Source of the DNA: Alcanivorax sp. DP30
Lineage (GTDB): Bacteria > Pseudomonadota > Gammaproteobacteria > Pseudomonadales > Alcanivoracaceae
DNA length: 64,000 bases
Assembly: GCF_009882945.1 (NCBI RefSeq)
Contig: NZ_WTUY01000005.1
Location: 371,045-435,044, forward strand
Reading direction: 5' to 3'
Shown: piece by piece, positions 60,468 through 64,000 of the stretch
Position numbering within the stretch: the stretch's first letter is position 1
Layout: every line of letters starts with the position of its first letter
Position numbers and translations under genes: made by a program
Notes under the pieces: generated by a model
What the model saw: only the letters and a program-made list of their open reading frames with translations
Databases searched by the model: none
Told to the model about the DNA's origin: nothing

Positions 60468-62843
60468 ATGCTTGTGAATGAAGCCTGGTTGCGGGAGTGG
60501 GTTAACCCCGCAGTGGATACGGATACCCTGGTTAAACAGTTGACCATGGCCGGCCTCGAAGTGGACGGTGTGGAGCCGGCAGCTCCGGCCTTTACGGGTG
60601 TGGTTGTGGGGCAGGTGGAAAGCTGTGAGCCGCATCCGGATGCAGACAAACTGCGCGTGTGTCAGGTCACCAATGGCAGCGAGACTGCCCAGGTAGTGTG
60701 TGGTGCCAGCAACGTACGTCCTGGTTTGAAGATTCCCTTTGCCCAGGTGGGCGCCATGCTACCCGGGGATTTCAAGATCAAGAAGGCCAAGCTGCGCGGT
60801 GTGGAATCCAACGGCATGCTGTGTGGGGCCTCCGAGCTGGGTCTGGAAGACCTGATTGATGGCCTCATGGCGTTGCCGGAGGATGCGCCGGTGGGCAAGG
60901 ATTTCCGTGACTATCTGCAGCTGGATGATGCCGTCATTGAGGTGGATCTGACCCCGAACCGGGCAGACTGCCTGAGCGTGCGGGGCATTGCCCGCGAGCT
61001 CGGCGTCATGAACCAATGCCCCTTGACCGAAGTGGCTATCAGCAAGGTGGCCCCGGCCATCGACGACACGCTGGCGGTGACTCTGGCCGACAGCGATGGC
61101 TGCCCGCGTTATCTGGGGCGTGTGATCAAGGGCGTTAACGTCCAGGCAGAGACGCCGCTGTGGATGGTGGAGCGTCTGCGTCGCGCGGGCCTGCGCACCA
61201 TTGATCCTATCGTGGACGTGACCAACTACGTCCTGGTGGAGCTGGGTCAGCCCCTGCACGCCTTCGATCTTGCCAAACTCAACGGTGGCATCACCGTGCG
61301 CAAGGCCAAAAACGAAGAGAAACTGTCCACCCTGGACGACCAGGCGCTGACGCTGCGCGATGATACCCTGGTGATTGCTGATGACAGCGCAGCCCTGGCC
61401 CTGGCCGGCGTCATGGGTGGCAAAACGTCCTCCGTCACAGAGGCAACCCAGGACATCTTCCTGGAGTGCGCCTTCTTCTCGCCGCTGGCCATTGCTGGCA
61501 AGGCCCGCTCCTACGGTTTGCACACGGATTCCTCCCATCGCTTCGAGCGGGGTGTGGACCCGCAGCTGCAGAATGATGCCATCGAACGCGCCACCGCCCT
61601 GATCCTGGAGATTGCCGGGGGCCAAGCGGGTCCCGTAACCGAAGCGGTGGAAGAAGAAAAGCTGCCCAAGCAGGCAGAAATCACCCTGCGTGCAGACCGT
61701 ATTGAAGGATTGCTGGGCATGGCGCTTCCAGCCACTCAGGTGGAAGATATCCTCAGCCGTCTGGGCATGGAAATCTCCACCCAGGAAAGCGGCAAGGAAT
61801 GGATCGTGCTGGCGCCCAGCTGGCGCTTCGACATGGCCATCGAGGCAGATCTGATCGAGGAACTGGCACGGATCTACGGCTATGAGAAGCTGCCAAGCCG
61901 CGTTCCGGCAGGCTCTCCGTCCGGTGAAACCGTGGGTGAGCACGTGGTGGCCCTGCGTCGTCTGTCCGATACCCTGATTGACCGCGGGTATCTGGAAGCC
62001 ATTACCTACACCTTCGTGGAGCCCGCCCTGCTCAAGCAGGTAGAACCCCGCTTTGAGCCGCTGCCGCTGCTTAACCCGATTTCTGCGGATCTGGGTGTGA
62101 TGCGGACCACGTTGCTGGCTGGCTTGTTCAGCACTGCGCGCCACAACCTGAACCGTCAGGCAGATCGGCTGCGCCTGTTCGAAACCGGTCTTCGTTTCGT
62201 GCCCACGGACGAGGGGCTCGAGCAGACCCCGATGATCGCCGGTTTGCTGTATGGCAGTGCCCAGCCGCAGAACTGGGAAGGCAAGCGCCCGGTGGACTTC
62301 TTCGACCTGAAAGGGGATGTGGAAGCCCTGCTGACCCTGTCTGATGCCAGTGAGTTCAGCTTCACTGCCGGTGAGCATCCGGCGCTGCATCCGGGCCAGA
62401 CCGCCGCGCTCAAGCGAGGTAAAGAGGTGGTGGGCTATCTGGGGCGCATTCACCCGCGCCTGGCGGCGGATCTGGACCTGCCAGCCAATTTGTATGCCTT
62501 CGAGCTGGCCTCTGCCCCCCTGCAGAAGGGCGTGCTGCCGAAGTTTGCCGGTGTTTCCGATCAACCTCGCATGCGTCGTGATCTTGCCTTTGTGGTGGAT
62601 GACAGCGTGCCAGCCGGTGAACTGGTCGCCGCCGCGCGAGAAGCCTGTGACGAGCGTCTCACGGATGTTCGGATTTTCGATATATATCAAGGTGATAGCA
62701 TCGGTAAAAATCGCAAAAGCCTCGCTTTGGGCTTGACCTTCCAGGACCGTTCACGCACTCTTAAGGATCAAGAAGTCAACGACTTGGTAGAAGCTGTTGT
62801 TTCCCAGTTAAAACAGCAGTTTAACGCCGTCTTAAGGGATTGA
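60468..62843 (+). CDS. pheT: phenylalanyl-tRNA synthetase beta subunit
   Basis: A 791-residue beta subunit. It has an N-terminal tRNA-binding (EMAP-like) domain with HPDADKLRVCQV, then B3/B4 editing domain, B5 domain (PNRADCLSVRGIAREL) and catalytic-like core. The FDX-ACB anticodon-binding domain at the C-terminus (QPRMRRDLAFVVDDSV to LKQQFNAVLRD) completes it. Length and domain order are standard for the family. Confidence 0.97.
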   Translation: MLVNEAWLREWVNPAVDTDTLVKQLTMAGLEVDGVEPAAPAFTGVVVGQVESCEPHPDADKLRVCQVTNGSETAQVVCGASNVRPGLKIPFAQVGAMLPGDFKIKKAKLRGVESNGMLCGASELGLEDLIDGLMALPEDAPVGKDFRDYLQLDDAVIEVDLTPNRADCLSVRGIARELGVMNQCPLTEVAISKVAPAIDDTLAVTLADSDGCPRYLGRVIKGVNVQAETPLWMVERLRRAGLRTIDPIVDVTNYVLVELGQPLHAFDLAKLNGGITVRKAKNEEKLSTLDDQALTLRDDTLVIADDSAALALAGVMGGKTSSVTEATQDIFLECAFFSPLAIAGKARSYGLHTDSSHRFERGVDPQLQNDAIERATALILEIAGGQAGPVTEAVEEEKLPKQAEITLRADRIEGLLGMALPATQVEDILSRLGMEISTQESGKEWIVLAPSWRFDMAIEADLIEELARIYGYEKLPSRVPAGSPSGETVGEHVVALRRLSDTLIDRGYLEAITYTFVEPALLKQVEPRFEPLPLLNPISADLGVMRTTLLAGLFSTARHNLNRQADRLRLFETGLRFVPTDEGLEQTPMIAGLLYGSAQPQNWEGKRPVDFFDLKGDVEALLTLSDASEFSFTAGEHPALHPGQTAALKRGKEVVGYLGRIHPRLAADLDLPANLYAFELASAPLQKGVLPKFAGVSDQPRMRRDLAFVVDDSVPAGELVAAAREACDERLTDVRIFDIYQGDSIGKNRKSLALGLTFQDRSRTLKDQEVNDLVEAVVSQLKQQFNAVLRD

Positions 62844-62863
62844 TTCGGGATTGGGAGTAGTTC

Positions 62864-63166
62864 ATGGGAGCGCTGACCAAAGCGGACATGGCCGAGCGTC
62901 TGTTTGAAGAGCTTGGCCTGAACAAGCGCGAAGCCAAGGAAATGGTGGAAATGTTTTTCGAGGAAATCCGCCATTCCCTTGAAAGCAATATTCCCGTGAA
63001 GCTCTCAGGTTTCGGCAACTTCGATCTCAGAGATAAAAGCGAACGACCAGGGCGCAACCCGAAAACCGGTGAGGAAATCCCTATCACTGCCCGTCGGGTT
63101 GTTACCTTCCGTCCAGGACAAAAACTAAAACAACGGGTTGAAGCCTATGCTGGAACCAAGTCATAA
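62864..63166 (+). CDS. ihfA: integration host factor alpha subunit
   Basis: A 100-residue DNA-bending protein of the HU/IHF family: [20 protein letters not shown] start, [20 protein letters not shown] and [20 protein letters not shown] with the intercalating-proline region of IHF-alpha. It pairs with IhfB elsewhere. It follows pheT by 20 bases and overlaps the MerR-type gene by 20 bases. Confidence 0.96.
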   Translation: MGALTKADMAERLFEELGLNKREAKEMVEMFFEEIRHSLESNIPVKLSGFGNFDLRDKSERPGRNPKTGEEIPITARRVVTFRPGQKLKQRVEAYAGTKS

Positions 63167-63506
63167 CGACGAACTCCCGGCGATCCCGGGAAAGCGGTAT
63201 TTCACCATTGGCGAAGTCAGCGACCTGTGTGACGTAAAGCCGCATGTGTTGCGTTACTGGGAGCAGGAATTTCCCCAGCTCAAGCCGGTGAAACGTCGCG
63301 GCAACCGTCGTTATTATCAGCGCCAGGACGTGCTGATGATCCGTCAGATCCGTAGCTTGCTGTACGATCAGGGCTTCACCATCGGTGGTGCCCGTCAGCA
63401 GCTCACCGGCGGCGCCAATGCCGAATCGGCCACCCAGTACCACCAGCTCATCAAGCAGATGATTGTGGAGCTGGAAGACGTTCTGGACGTATTGAAAGCC
63501 TCCTGA
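63147..63506 (+). CDS. MerR-family transcriptional regulator
   Basis: A 119-residue MerR-type regulator. The winged helix-turn-helix reads [20 protein letters not shown], followed by [20 protein letters not shown]; a C-terminal coiled coil mediates dimers. It lacks the metal-binding Cys of MerR/ZntR types. It is the conserved small MerR gene found between ihfA and tRNA-Pro in pseudomonads; targets unknown. The start ATG at 63147 lies inside ihfA; a terminator follows. Confidence 0.88.
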   Translation: MLEPSHNDELPAIPGKRYFTIGEVSDLCDVKPHVLRYWEQEFPQLKPVKRRGNRRYYQRQDVLMIRQIRSLLYDQGFTIGGARQQLTGGANAESATQYHQLIKQMIVELEDVLDVLKAS

Positions 63507-63545
63507 TCGCCTGTTTACTCTATGAGCCATGCTTGCATGGCGATC

Positions 63546-63579
63546 AAGCCCCGGCAGCCAAGGCTCCCGGGGCTTTTTC
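63546..63579 (+). terminator. rho-independent terminator after the MerR-type gene
   Basis: AGCCCCGG (63547-63554) pairs with CCGGGGCT (63567-63574) and is followed by TTTTT. Confidence 0.85.
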
Positions 63580-63603
63580 ATGCCCGGCAGGCCCCGAAGC
63601 CGC

Positions 63604-63628
63604 CGTAGGAGCCTGCCTGCAGGCGATC
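63604..63628. repeat. REP-like element, single copy
   Basis: CGTAGGAGCCTGCCTGCAGGCGATCG: a GTAGGAGC end plus the small palindrome GCCTGCCTGCAGGC, like the arms at 25151 and 28571. Confidence 0.6.
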
Positions 63629-63741
63629 GTACCGGGGGAGGTGGTGCATGGCTGGTGAGGGGGCTTAAATTGTCCGGGGTGTGCCCCAGCCCATCCGGCA
63701 GGGGCGCGGGCTGGGCACAGTGGCCGATACCCGTTTGCTCC

Positions 63742-63777
63742 GCGTTGCAGCTTGTATCTTGGGGCTTGCAGCTGGCC
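63742..63777. repeat. AGCTTCAAGC-family repeat, half copy
   Basis: CGTTGCAGCTTGTATCTTGG then GGCTTGCAGCTGGCC resembles the right arm of the element at 59239-59394. Confidence 0.5.
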
Positions 63778-63879
63778 ATCGCACAAACCCTGATCAATCA
63801 GCCGTTTACTGGTTCCATCCCGCCAACGAATCCGCTATGATGCTCGCCGCTTTGGAGGCTCTGCCTGCCAAGCACGATC

Positions 63880-63957
<78 letters not shown>

Positions 63958-63968
63958 AAAATCCCCAT

Positions 63969-64000
63969 AAAGGTCAGTCACTTAGCGGTGGCTGGCCTTT
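63969..64000 (+). terminator. terminator hairpin after tRNA-Pro (cut by window end)
   Basis: AAAGGTCAGTCAC (63969-63981) pairs with GTGGCTGGCCTTT (63988-64000), allowing two G-U pairs. The T-run continues to the window edge. Confidence 0.75.

Noticed and set aside
63529..63840. 103-codon open frame before tRNA-Pro
   Set aside because: It runs through a terminator and repeat elements, with no ribosome site or family likeness.

Overview
The window is ordinary, well-packed gammaproteobacterial chromosome with moderately high G+C. Gene content and order (rlmN-pilF-rodZ-ispG-hisS-yfgM-bamB-der, infC-rpmI-rplT-pheST-ihfA-merR-tRNA-Pro, guaBA) fit the Pseudomonas/Oceanospirillales side of the class. 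The style of the proteins suggests an Alcanivorax-like marine bacterium. That genus call is inference from familiarity, not from a marker gene.

Layout. 1-900: a small zinc-ribbon protein and a glutathione S-transferase. 1138-4566: a large secreted lipoprotein fusing a di-heme peroxidase-like module to FG-GAP/VCBS repeats and an ASPIC/UnbV end. 4642-12655 (minus): an ABC transporter, two DUF1989 proteins and a 'urea carboxylase', preceded by a clear guanidine-I (ykkC) riboswitch. This is therefore best read as a guanidine uptake and assimilation operon; no allophanate hydrolase accompanies it. 12846-15549 (minus): dienelactone hydrolase, glutathione peroxidase, a HopJ-family protein and small unknowns. 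15617-19513 (plus): GIY-YIG protein, LemA, two TPM-domain proteins and a TsdB/TsdA-like pair of di-heme cytochromes.

20163-30150 is an iron-sulfur region: tRNA-Met, iscR, iscS, two tandem stand-alone H-NOX (heme-NO-binding) proteins, and a facing sufBCDS-sufA-sufT-sufE operon. IscR type-1 operators are readable in front of both iscR and sufB, so the two transcription units probably form one regulon. The H-NOX pair in its middle suggests a link between nitric oxide sensing and cluster assembly (inference).

30395-39834 is the conserved ndk/rlmN-to-der housekeeping block. 39861-44750 is a TonB-dependent receptor, a periplasmic binding protein and a hybrid histidine kinase that look like one surface-sensing unit; the receptor may start at an AUC codon. 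xseA (minus) and guaB-guaA follow, guaB behind a long, hairpin-rich leader. 49833-56072 is a 2079-residue repeat lipoprotein, probably cell-surface. After a LuxR-type regulator come infC (AUU start) through ihfA, a MerR-type gene and tRNA-Pro.

Three families of intergenic inverted repeats are scattered through operon spacers: a GTCGGACGTC family, an AGCTTCAAGC family and REP-like GTAGGAGC elements. No transposase, integrase, prophage or CRISPR array was seen.
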